From assembly GCF_947507565.1 (NCBI RefSeq), contig NC_089190.1:372001-436000 (forward strand): a stretch of 64,000 nt of DNA, read 5' to 3'. The notes beneath the pieces were generated by a model. That model saw nothing but the letters and a program-made list of their open reading frames with translations. It searched no databases and had not been told where the DNA came from. This DNA comes from Oscarella lobularis. Taxonomy: Eukaryota > Porifera > Homoscleromorpha > Homosclerophorida > Oscarellidae. Made by a program: the position numbers and the translations under genes. Below, in pieces: positions 21,470 to 31,384 of the stretch. Position 1 is the stretch's first letter. The number at the start of each line of letters is the position of its first letter.

Positions 21470-23432
21470 TACAATCGAACCCCGCTTAGCAACCACCTCA
21501 GTTGACCGACCACCTCGTTGCAATGACCACTTTTATGTAGCACGAAATTTTTATAGGTTTATTAGTACATTTCTAACCCGCATAAGAGACCGGTCAACCT
21601 CACTTTAGCGACAACCTCTTATCGTGTCCCAGTTGTGCGCAGCCTCTGTTTACTCGCTTGTGCAACTGCCGCTTACCCGTTGCGTCGTGTCTAAGCAAAA
21701 ACGAACGTCCCTTACACTTGAAGATCGAGTAAAAGTGCTTCGCGGAGGCGAGAAAAAGAGTCAAAAACAGCTTGCGATGACGTTCGGGGTAAGCAAATTG
21801 CAGATTCAGCAGGTTTTGAAGCGAAAGGCTGAAATAGTGAACGAATACGAGCGAAACAGTAATCCAAAGCGGAAGAAACTTCGAGTCGGGAGCGATTATG
21901 AAGACATCGACGAGTTGACCTTTCGCTGGTTTGAGCGAGCGTGCGGTAGCGGAGCGCCCATTAGTGGGCCAATAATTCAATGCCAAGAAATGGAATTTGC
22001 TAAAAATTTAGACAAAGGCGAATTTAAAGCATCGAACTGCTGGATAGCACTCTTCAAGAACCGTCACACTATAGGCTCCAAAATTCTTTTAGGAGAGCGA
22101 GCAAGCGTCGATAAACTGACCGTGGATGATTGGATTGGTCGCCTCCCAGCCACAATTGAAATTATTACAAGAAAAATATCTACAATATGGACGGGACTGC
22201 CTTGTTTTTCCGCGCCCTACCAGAAAGAACTTTGGCAGTAAGGGGGACTGAAAGTGCTGGGGGGAAGAAGTCGAAAGAGAGACTTACCGTCGTTCTGTGC
22301 CTGAACCTTCTTGGTGTCTTCGAGACGCCATTAGTTATCGGCCATTCAAAGAAACTCCGCTGCTTTAAAAATGTTCCACATCATCGATTGTCTATCACAT
22401 GGAAGTCAAACAAAAAAGCTTGGATGACAGGCAAAATTTTCAGCGTTTGGATCAAACGTTTTAATCAAAAATGCTTTCTAAGAATCGACATGTCATTCTC
22501 TTCTTAGACAACGCGTCGTCACACACAAGTGGTGATTTGCAACTTTCACACGTGAAAATTCAGTTCTTCCCTGCTAATACAACATCGGTCCTACAACCGC
22601 TAGGCCAAGGCATTATACAGAACATGAAGTGTCACTATCGTTCTAAAATGCTTCGAGCTGTCCTCTGCAAGATGGAGTCGTCACTTGCGGCATCCGAAAT
22701 AGCAAAGTCGTTCACCGTTGTTGATGCATGTCTGTGGATAATATCGTCCGTTTCGGCTATTAAAGCAGCTACTGTACGAAATTGCTTCAGAAAAGCCGGT
22801 TACGATAAACAGCGGGAAGAAATTTCAGACGATGAATTAGCTAAAGAGAACGGTGACGAAAAGGTTTTACAGCAGCACATAACTAGTCTTGGCCTTCCAA
22901 AAAGTGCAGATGCTGTTAATTATATTGCTTTCGACGAGGGCGCACCAACAACTGAGGTTCTGGAAAAAGGCTGAGAGAGTGACATTCTAGACGAATTTTT
23001 TTCCGAGAGAAATCAAAAATCTTTGGAAAAAGAGAGTGATTGCGAAGAGCACGAGGATGAAGAAGTGGTAGAGACAAATATTACATCCTTTTCAGAAGCT
23101 CTTGCTGGCACAGAGAGTCTGAAGCTATTCGCCGTCTCACGGGGCTACAACGAATGTCTTTTGGACTGCGTCTCTATTGAAAGGAAACTTCAGGAAATAC
23201 TGCTTCATTCGCGTTTAGAAGGCACACAAACATCTATTAATTAATTCATTTGTTGTGCATGAAGAGTCCGTCGAGAGTGACACCGAATAAAAAACACATT
23301 GCACACTACACGTTTTTCGTCTACACTACATTTTTGCCGCCAGCACTACATTTTCTGGTGGGCGACCACATCGCTTTAGCGACCACCGGTTACGTGTCCG
23401 AAGGGTGGTCGTTGCAGAGGGGTTCGACTGTA
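21470..23432 (+). mobile_element. Full-length Tigger/CENPB transposon
   Basis: The inverted ends read TACAATCGAACCCCGC on the left and, inverted, TACAGTCGAACCCCTCTGC on the right, with TA at the borders. The length of 1.96 kb and a single transposase gene fit a complete Tigger-like element. The subterminal regions share GACCACC/GGTGGTC words. Confidence 0.8.
21624..23244 (+). pseudogene. Tigger transposase, catalytic site lost
   Basis: The N-terminal CENPB-type helix-turn-helix (LTLEDRVKVLRGGEKKSQKQ, with GVSKLQIQQVL) and a second DNA-binding domain come first. The frame shifts near 22190 into NMDGTALFFRALP (first Asp), and again near 22471 into ILFLDNASSH (second Asp). At the third position the expected Asp of the PLDQG-type motif is Gly (VLQPLGQGIIQ). 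A TGA at about 22972 separates the acidic C-terminal tail, which continues to 23244. Two frameshifts, a nonsense codon and the Asp-to-Gly change show it cannot catalyse transposition. Confidence 0.8.
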
Positions 23433-23849
23433 TTCACTAATTTCTTCTCTTATAATGCTGCAGTGACTACTGTCACAGTTGCAGTAAACCTGTGCCAATG
23501 GTCAGCATGCGAAGTAAAAACAGTCACCTACGTCAACGTCTGCCGACGGACAGCATGCAAATTATGGAACCCTTACTAAACTGCTCCAAAACCTGGATAG
23601 TTTAGTATGGAGAAAGAAACGTGATCTATAAATGAGTCTTAGGGTGTTATGCCTTTGGGTAAACCTTAAGGTCATAGCGCAAGTTGAAGCAGACAACATG
23701 GACTCCTCCGTCAATTCGAACAGAATTCTTGGTCGAGGAGTAAAACCAACTATTGGTACGTTCGGGCATCCTGTTAAAAATCGTAGAATGTTTGCCAAAT
23801 CCACTGAAAAGCCATTCATTTCAACTCCTGTAGTAATGGCATTCCACAT

Positions 23850-24638
23850 TATTACAGAAATGCTTAATGTTACTAACTCCCGCTAGCGGCATCTTTCGAC
23901 ATTCCAATTTATGACAATTTGCAGCTCAATTTCGCGGCGGTTCGAACCTTTTGGAGAGTATTTAACCCTTGGTGTAATAGAATCAATAAATAATTTTGGG
24001 AAATCCTTAAAACACAAATGTGTGGTTTTGCGCATGCTCTTTTGCGCGCCTCGTATTACTCTTTCTCGTGACTCCTATCTTATGTGCTTGCCGGACGTAC
24101 CCCTTCATCGTCTGGTAAGGTCGCGTGATAAAAACAGCTTTGAAAAAGACTTTTCTGGCCGTTTTTGAACGATCGCTCCTAAGCGAGTGTTACTTTGATC
24201 GAATAGTGAGTGTTCTTCCGTTATAAAAAAAACCGAGGCTCCTTTAGCTTCGGCGTTACCTGTGACGTCATGGGAAGCCTAAAAATAAACTTTTTTGATT
24301 TTTTAGCGATTTTTGTGGTTTTGGTCGAATAAATAGTCAATGCATTGTGAAATTTTGTTTATTATTTTTTCGCGGTGGTTTTGGCAACGTTTTCGTGTTG
24401 TTTCGTTGAGACTGATGACGTAGCATGCGTGCGCTAAAATCAACAGCAGATAAAGGCAGAAAAATAGCATATCTACCTAAAGGTCCGGCTCTTTTAGGGC
24501 ATACGCAATTGTAGCTAAGGGGAAAGTACCGTTTTCTCTATTCTAAACGTTAGTTAGTGTGCTTTTCGATCGTTTTCGATAATAGCGCACGCTAAGCTCT
24601 TTACGCCGGATGTCTACATAGTGCACTTCTACATTCAG
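23850..24638. other. Intron-like DNA within the HECT pseudogene
   Basis: No coding motif was recognised. It holds AT-rich runs and a short hairpin near 24220-24270 (CCGAGGCTCCTTTAGCTTCGG). Confidence 0.3.
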
Positions 24639-25757
24639 ATGGACGCGGGAACAGCGGCGGAAGCGCTCATGAACGCTACGGGAAACGTCGACGATATCGA
24701 ATCAGCTGCAGAAAAGTCGTCAGTTGCTGCCGAAGCGGGCGACGACGAAAGAACTCTCGATAGCATTGGTCTTGCGCAGCGTAAGTAACCTGACGTGGAG
24801 AAATCATAGTAATAGCGTCCTTTCTAGTGGAAGTACCCTCCTTTGATATGTTTAGGCCATCTGGTGCAAGTACACCAAAGCGCAGACAAGGTAAATTTCT
24901 TTTTTATTTTTTCAGTATATTATTATTTTTCTAAAATATTTTAGTGGTTTCTGAATCTGATTGGAGTGACTCGGACGGCGATTTGGCTTCGATTGTCTCA
25001 GAATCAGGTAGTAGTATAATCGAAGCTGTTCTCTTTGCATATATTTTTTCCAGAAATATTAACTCACGGCGATTCAGATAGCGACGCTAACGAGACCGAC
25101 GAAGGCGACGAAGAGAGCGTTGGAAGGCAAGGAAGTGCGAGATTGAGAAAGCGACCTGCCAAAGCACAAGGGGGACAAGCTGTAGCACGTGGACGGGGAC
25201 AAACAGTTGGAGCACGAGGTCGAGGAGGAAGAGTGAGAGCACGAGGAAAAGGAAAGACAGTGAAAGCGCGAGGACGAGGAGGAACAGTGAAAGCACCATG
25301 GGGAGCTGCGGAAACAAGAGGACGAGGACGAGGGACAGCAAGAGCACAAAGAAGAGTCGCTGGAGCACCAGGACATGCAGTAGCAGCAAGAAGACGGAAA
25401 CGTGGTGCCGATAATCAGGCCAACGACGAAGCGACGAATATCCTTCCAGATGGATGTGGGCAGGAAGATATACTGCCTCGTGACGTTCTTCTCCCGTCAT
25501 TTGATAAGTGCAAAATTGGCTTAGAATCTCCCCCGGAAATCGCTTACCCAAGTGAAGGGCTGAGTCGAAAACTGGACCTTGAGTCTGTTTGTTCTTCTTC
25601 GCGTGGATCTGCAACGTCGTCAAAAACACAACTATTCAATAAATGGACAACAACACACAGACAATACATAGGTACATATATATACATATATAGGTACATT
25701 AGTTTAGAGCGAAAGCCTAATTGTTTTTTAACAAAAGGTAAAGGCTGTCTGGCGCGA
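24639..25757 (+). CDS. Arg-Gly-rich nuclear-type protein, four exons
   Basis: ATG 24639; exons 24639-24780, about 24828-24891, 24945-25006 and 25054 onward, joined by short introns with good GT-AG sites that keep phase at all three joints. The N-terminus is acidic (MDAGTAAEALMNATG..., then SDWSDSDGDLAS). The last exon holds a long Arg/Gly/Ala-rich region with about ten ARGRG-like repeats (roughly 25170-25400), resembling RGG boxes that bind RNA or DNA. A globular-looking tail (CGQEDILPRDVLLPSFDKC) follows. An acidic head and a basic repeat region recall N-termini of some transposase genes (for example PiggyBac), but no catalytic domain follows. The frame closes at 25757 after a TATACATA run; the true 3' end may be earlier. 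It overlaps the end of the next gene, tail to tail. Confidence 0.6.
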
Positions 25758-26035
25758 TGACGCCCTTGGGCTTCCTATCCGTCAAAGCCAGCAAACTCCC
25801 TTTTACGTCATTTCTAGAGATCGCGCCCCCGCTTTCTTTGCTCAACTGCTTTGCCATTCCTTCGATGGTTGTTATACTGTGATCTTCATCTCTAAAAATT
25901 AATTTTTTCTGAATTTTCTCACACTATGACATAAAAATGTATTACTTTTTAATCAACATGGCGATGATCAATTGTCCTCGTGTGCTGTTAGGTACAGTAT
26001 TTTCGATCGCTCTCTTTAGGACTGCCAAATAGAAA
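25717..26035 (-). CDS. Unknown gene, last two exons
   Basis: Minus-strand exons: about 26020-25941, with VPNSTRGQLIIAMLI, and 25891-25717, with DHSITTIEGMAKQLSKESGG and VIAPDSLYLLLKN before the stop at 25717. The intron between them has GT-AG borders and the phase is kept. I do not recognise the family. It converges with the Arg-Gly-rich gene, overlapping its end by about 40 bp. The two may be cargo of one inserted element lying in an intron of the HECT pseudogene. Confidence 0.45.
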
Positions 26036-26175
26036 GGCCGATCAATAAGGATAATGTAACAGCGAAGATGGCAGGAATAATTACAACAGCGTACATTCAA
26101 TAGCGACGTAGAAATTTCGAAACCTCATCTCTATGGCGCGCGATCAGTGCCAAAAATCCCGTGCCAGCGCGTAAC

Positions 26176-27331
26176 GTTTTTAGATTTAGCCGCTTGTGGA
26201 TTAAGCCGCTTTTGGATTAAGCCGCTTTCGGATTAAGCCGGTTTAAGATTAAGCCGCTTTCGGATTAAGCCGTTTTTTGGAAGATTCTCTTGCGTCAATG
26301 GCACATGCGCGATTGTTTCGTTTTCATTAAACGGAACGGGACCATCGCAGTCAATGCCGTGTTCCTCCCAATTGCTAGCGCTTGCATATGCCAAAAAAGA
26401 TGCAATTTACTAAAACTGATTACTGTGAAATTAAAAACTAACGTCTTTCGATCCAAAATGCTCTTAAGCAAAACGATGGGTTGAGTTGGAAATTTGCTGA
26501 AGACCTTCCACCCAGAGCTGCTTAGGACTTCTGCCTATTCCGCTCAATTTATGATGCTGCCAGCCATTAACCCATCGACTTAGAAAGTTGTTGATTCTTG
26601 GCACATAACGTGTAGTGCAACGCATAGAGATCTATTTCGCTAATTGAGTTTACTTCTCCGCTGTTTTCCATATCGACGAACAATTGATAGTAAAACGATA
26701 AGACTCCGGCAAATACGTCTCGCAACAGTCTTTCGATGCGCTGGTTATGGACGCTCCTTCCTGCAATAACACTTCCACGACCAAGCCCCTTAGTGGATGA
26801 CTTAGCATGTACCATGCAACGTCGTAATTTTCGCCTCCTTGGTCACATCTAACCCTAGCCGGCAACCCGTACTCATTGATGGCCCAAAGAAAGTACTGTA
26901 AAACTATAGAAGACTTATTGTCTGTGCTGCAGCTGGGGTAAACGGGCAACCTAGAAAAACCGTCCACGCCAGCATGGACAACAAATCTTTACCTGTAAAA
27001 CATTTGGTAGATACGCTATCAACAGCAGATAATTGTGCCGTTAATTAATACCTTATTAGATTATGATTGCCATCGATACGCCATAGCGCTTGGGGACCGT
27101 GAACGGAGTAAACGCGTCGGATATGCATTCCTCGTAGCCATCTCAATGCAACGCCTTCAGGATCGCAGCGACGCATGGCCTCCCGCACTCTTGATACTTG
27201 CACTCTAATACCTCTTCCAATGAGAATTCCGTGTGTAATCTAAAAGCGGCTGGATCTTAAACCGGCTTAATCCAAAAGCGGCTTAATCCACAAGCGGCTA
27301 AATCTAAAAGCGGCTTAATCCGAGAGCGGCA
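26176..27331 (-). mobile_element. Integrase-type transposon with inverted 16-bp repeat arrays
   Basis: Each end carries an array of the unit GGATTAAGCCGCTTTT: four to six copies at 26181-26275 and the inverse at 27241-27330. A 46-bp stretch beginning TTTTAGATTTAGCCGCTTGT is identical between the arms. A TAAC tetranucleotide lies at each border (26172-26175 and 27332-27335). Removing the element lets the HECT reading frame run on from LNLFQ. An integrase-like transposase relic fills the centre. The type (rve-like integrase with 4-bp duplication) resembles Ginger elements, an inference. Confidence 0.65.
26460..27247 (-). pseudogene. Integrase-core (DDE, rve-type) transposase relic
   Basis: The first exon (27247-27052) has REAMRRCDPEGVALRW and LWRIDGNHNLIR. 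A 65-bp intron (26987-27051) joins this in phase to [19 protein letters not shown] (first Asp). [17 protein letters not shown] (second Asp) follows. The frame then shifts to [15 protein letters not shown] (catalytic Glu), IDLYALHYTLCAKNQQL, and after a stop WQHHKLSGIGRSPKQLWVEG. The layout is that of a large invertebrate and fish family of integrase-like transposases. Several shifts make it inactive. Confidence 0.7.
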
Positions 27332-28419
27332 TAACTTGGAAAAGATTCAGTATTTTATCCGCCGACATTGATGGAGACTCTCGGTTTTGAAGCAAATGAT
27401 AGGCTAGTGGGACGTTGTCTTTCAGAAACATGAAAAGGTGATAGGAGCATAATCCATCGCGCAAGCTATAAATTTCTAAAAATAAGCTAGAGTTACTTTT
27501 TCAAGAAGAAAAAATGAATCTTGTTTAGGTTTCTATACGTTTGGAAGTGCTGCTGAAGCAACTAGTTTGCTTCCATCAGCCATTGAGAAGGAGCCAAGAG
27601 GTTTCAAAAAACTCCAAATCAAAACAGAAGTCGTAGTCGCCTTTCTCAAGAAGTTCTCTCAAAGCGGCAACGTCTACGCAACTTACTTAACACCTGTACA
27701 CGAATCAATTGAAAATGTACTAAAAGACTTCAGAAGGGTAATACGTCTTGTAATTTCTTTCGAAGATCTTCGTCCGGACTTTCTTCCGTTGTCGGATCAA
27801 CTTTGTCAAAGATTATATAATTCACTATTGATCGACACATTATATCGTACATTAACAAACTATTTTTAGGACGATTAGCCGTGGATATTTTACCTTGGAA
27901 AAACGGGGGCATACGGCCCCTCCTGCATAATAGACGTACTGTGCTTATCAGCATAAGTGATAATCGAGTGGTAGCGCGGTTTATTTGCTTGTAGTTCAAA
28001 TTCGGCTAGTTATTTCGTACCCCTAAAGAACTTCATAGCGCCGGAAGTCTTTTCTCCGAATTATTTAATCGCCTCTTGCTTCTCGAAGCGAACTACGTTC
28101 AATCAATGGAGAGGAAAAGATCGCTTCGTGTTTCCCAAAATATTTTTTCACCCTGTGCTATTTTCCGCTCTTCTTACCTTCGAATTGCTTATCGAGGCAG
28201 GACAAGAGTTTTCATTGTTTCCGATTTTTGTCTCTTTTCTTATTCAAAGAAAGCGATTACGTACCTTTTGCCTTTATTCCTGTTTTCCGACGAAACGACA
28301 GGATGAATCCTTTTCAGCTTTTGCAGTAACTACTACCTATAAAGTATTAATGTTTTCATCGTTTCGATTTTTTCATACCTCTTAGTTTCGTCGAAAAGCT
28401 CTTTTTTAGAAAAATTGTA

Positions 28420-28850
28420 AAATCGCGTAGCGTGCGCTAGCGTAGACGTATGGCGAAAAAAGCATCTTGTCAAGGGCGTGAAATTTTACCCTGGCATGCC
28501 ATACATTCGTGATGGTCAGGACATTTCCTGCGTTTGGGAGGCAGAAAACGCCCACGATTCCAATGCCGTCTTCGTCAATCTGGGCAACGAAAGCTTGATG
28601 GCGGGCCACTTGGAGGCAACCGTTGGTCCTCTCTTGCGCGACAGGGTTGTGGAGGCAAAAGGGTTCGTCTTTTCGTAGTCTTCTTCTTCGTCCTAAATTC
28701 CGCCATTATTATATCATGTTTTTCATTACCTCTCCCTTTGCTAATAAATTCCGCTTCTGGTCCGATCGTGTCGCGGAAGCAGTCGTGAAGGTGCATGGCG
28801 AAGGGGACGTCATAAAGCAGCTTAGAGACTCCCTAAAGAATGACCTATAA
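28420..28850 (+). CDS. HIRAN-domain protein
   Basis: The plus frame reads GVKFYPGMPYIRDGQDISCV, then WEAENAHDSNAVFV, then SLMAGHLEATVGPLL. This is the HIRAN fold, with the expected order of a strand, the N-x-H-D-x-N-A-V signature and a helix around the G-H-L turn. Shortly before 28678 the frame closes (VFS stop). A second piece (28757-28850) with DRVAEAVVKVHGEGDVIKQL may be the next exon. HIRAN domains bind DNA 3' ends in repair helicases; as single-domain proteins they occur in many copies in sponges and cnidarians. No start codon is certain; the open frame extends upstream to about 28420. It lies inside the transposon described above. Confidence 0.6.
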
Positions 28851-28915
28851 ATAATATATAAATATATATATATAATATATATATAAATATACAGTATATA
28901 TAATAATAACATTTG
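28848..28915. repeat. AT dinucleotide-type microsatellite
   Basis: Alternating TA runs with short interruptions follow the end of the HIRAN gene. Confidence 0.9.
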
Positions 28916-29344
28916 TGTTTTGCAAAGGACGACTTTCTGTTGCGAAGTAAATGGCTTTTAAAAAAGCCGGTGTTTGACTTTCAGAAAAGCCGGGGTTACC
29001 TAATCGGTCACGAAGACCCTACGATGCGACTTAACTAAACACTTTCACTGCCTTTCAACCTCGCAACCGCCTAATAATTGTACGTCACTATTTGGGGAAC
29101 AGCAAGAAAATCAAGAGTAACACCATACCTTTGCACCCAGAAAGATACGCGTACTGGTAATCGCGAACTTTCCGAAAATGCCTCCTGTTCGTATCCTCCG
29201 ATATTGAAACGAGCGCGTCGTCGACGATGTTTTCAGCGCAGCGAAACTGTAGTTGCAGTGCGCCCGTGAGTATCGTTTTGCATCTCCCCGGTGTCGTTCG
29301 ATCGCAATATCGATGTAATTAACATTGTGGAAACGGTGCTATTT

Positions 29345-30618
29345 CTGCACTTAGTTCAACTCGCAATGAAACGTCAGAGTGAAATGACAGAAATGGCCCC
29401 GCGATTTCACCATCATCTCGATTTCGGACTTTTCGGCTGCGAAGTTTGGTTGTTTTGAAAGGGCGTCCTCCACGTCTTTCCTTAGCATTCCTCGCATATC
29501 GACACCTCTTTCCGTCAAGACCTGAGCAATTATCAAAATGTTAGTAAATACTCACTACGATATTAAGTACTTTACTACTGCTAATCCTTTTGGTAAGCCA
29601 TTGTCGTCGACCATACGAAGCGGCCGCCCATTCCATACGGTGTCCCGCATGATTGGTTGAACGCCTGCTGGTCAAACGTTCATCCTCGAAGCGACGAGCG
29701 CATCCGGAGCCTTTGCAGTGTGGTTCGAGCTGTTGTCGAACACGAATAGGAGATCAAAGAACAGGCAAGTAATTCAGATCAGCAACTTCGACTGCTGTTT
29801 TCAGCTGTGCCATCATGTTCTCTCGTCTCCAGAATCCCTATCGATTGATGCCCAGTTCCAACGTCTTTCACCCACGCCGAGGAAGATGACGCTGAGGAGG
29901 AGGAAGCGCCGCATACTCTTTGTCTGTGAAGCCGAGAAATTCGTTGAAATTGTCGACGAAGTCCGACACCATGATGCTAGGTCCTTTTTCCTTAGTACAT
30001 TAATCTGATGTATTAACGAAAAATCTTTAGTGAGATGAATACCTTGTGCTTCACTACAGTCTGCTCGTTGTCGCCCCAAAAATAACGGTTGTCGTCGTTT
30101 GATTGAAATATCGATTTATCGTCATATATTATCACCAAGTGTTTCTCAGCGGAAGAATCGGCTAAATAACATTTATACTCGAATCACCTTTTTAATTAGA
30201 CGGTCTTTTCTAACCCATGCTTGCAAACTCATCTACAACGCCGTCACTGGGAAGCGGAGAGGCTTGTGTAGGGAAGTAAGCAATGAGAGCGTCGAAAGGT
30301 AGTTTTCCCTGTATTCTACTTAGTCTTCCCTAAATTTCAATAATCCAAATTAAAAAATTAATTAATTAAAAATAGTGTGTATTACCTTTTGTGCCCGTCA
30401 AGATACACGGACTTTACTGTTGAATCTTTTCTGGAAAAGCCCATCGAGTGAAGGAATCGACATCCGGTTGCAATCGATATGAACTTCGGGAATCCAGGCG
30501 GCAGGTCAGGTTTGTTCGGAATAAGACCGTCGTTTACGAAATTGCAGAAATCCGAAATCGTCATGTTCGGCCTCCTTCGAACGCACGAGTTAATTCGAGC
30601 GCACTTCCGGGCCTTCAA
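29345..30618 (-). pseudogene. DDE superfamily endonuclease (transposase) relic
   Basis: Minus strand in order. 30618-30382: MTISDFCNFVNDGLIPN, then GFPKFISIATGCRFLHSMGF and VYLDGHKR. After an intron, VEYRENYLSTL near 30315. YFWGDNEQTVVKHK near 30050. SIMVSDFVDNFNEFLGF near 29970. A stop and a frame change. LLFVFDNSSNH near 29735, holding the second Asp. A stop, then QPIMRDTVWNGRPLRMV and GLPKGLA. A last exon from 29536: LTERGVDMRGM and KPNF-like wording ending in CHFTLTFHCEL. This order fits a DDE endonuclease family common in fungi and present in invertebrates. Nonsense codons and shifts make it inactive. Confidence 0.7.
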
Positions 30619-30619
30619 T

Positions 30620-31210
30620 TAGAGGTCTTCATTAATCATAATCGAGACTCGCCCATACTCTTCCCGCGGCAATAGTTGGAAAACTCGCCACTGTTTTGAG
30701 CGTAATCACTGCATTATCGCATGATGAACGCTTTTTACGACCCCAAAATATTGGCTGCAAAACGAGCAGTCTTTACAAGACTCTTTCGCGTGTGGCGCAG
30801 CAGCATTTCAACTATGAGGAGCGCGACCTTCTTCTTGTCGTTGCGCAGCCGTATTTGACACACCGTCTTTATGCTCGCCCAAAGATCAAATTCATAGCCG
30901 GTCGTCTGCTCTTCGAATTCTGGAACGGCGGTTTCGACTCCAAATTCGGCCGGTGTCGGCTATTCTGCGTGCTGGTCGCCTTCCCCAACCACTTCGGCCT
31001 CCAGAAAAGATGTACGTTCTGCGCGTTCACGCGTTATAATCTGCATTATGCCTCCAACGCGTTATATTTTACCAATGGAAGCTTTTCGTATGTCGTTCTG
31101 ACGTCGAACCCTCTTCCGGTACAATTGGCGGAGTGAGCGCTTTAGAGAAGTACGATGCATGGCAAAGAAGACGAGAAAAAGTATGGAATGAATGAAAATA
31201 CAATTACTGA
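30620..31210. other. No recognised gene
   Basis: A plus frame of 146 codons (30696-31136) has no motif I can place, and the minus strand gives a Ser/Arg-rich frame. It lies inside the 27.9-31.2 kb transposon, between the DDE relic and the right terminal repeat. Confidence 0.3.
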
Positions 31211-31252
31211 GCTAGAGCGCGCTAACTGATTATTACTTATGCTGATAAGCAC

Positions 31253-31355
31253 TGTTAGGTACTAGGTAAGTTAGGTAGGCGCATGCTCGATGATTGTTGG
31301 TCCCCCGTATACACACACTCTCTAAAGAATAGATCTCCTTAGTAAGGACACAACA
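31253..31355 (+). repeat. 5' LTR of the gypsy element
   Basis: Begins TGTTAGG and ends ACAACA. It differs from the 3' LTR at one A/G site near position 18 and at one site in the ACACAC/CTCT run. It is too short to show a clear internal promoter. Confidence 0.95.
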
Positions 31356-31384
31356 CTGGCGTAGTCGACAAGATTCTGATCACA

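Larger units (their letters stand above)
27933..31257. mobile_element. DNA transposon with HIRAN and DDE genes, right end split by gypsy
   Basis: The left end from 27941 reads GTGCTTATCAGCATAAGTGA and the right end, read inverted across the gypsy insertion, GTGCTTATCAGCATAAGTAA; the similarity goes on with TAATC and a GTTAGCGCG-like block. TA borders lie at 27931 and at 35825. With everything between them removed, the HECT frame reads YAGRI directly into MQEGPYAP, strong evidence for insertion at a TA. The true right end continues at 35814-35824, after the gypsy element. It carries a plus-strand HIRAN gene and a minus-strand DDE endonuclease relic. Confidence 0.65.

Noticed and set aside
23350-23440. 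GGTTCGACTGTATTC resembling a tRNA T-loop
   Set aside because: It is the right inverted end of the Tigger element; no matching tRNA arms are present.
25087-25629. 180-codon minus-strand frame rich in Leu/Val
   Set aside because: Antisense of the Arg-Gly-rich exon, which has correct splice phases on the plus strand.
27567-27869. 100-codon plus-strand frame
   Set aside because: The minus strand here carries HECT domain coding (IIFDKVDPTTEESPDED), so the plus frame is a shadow.
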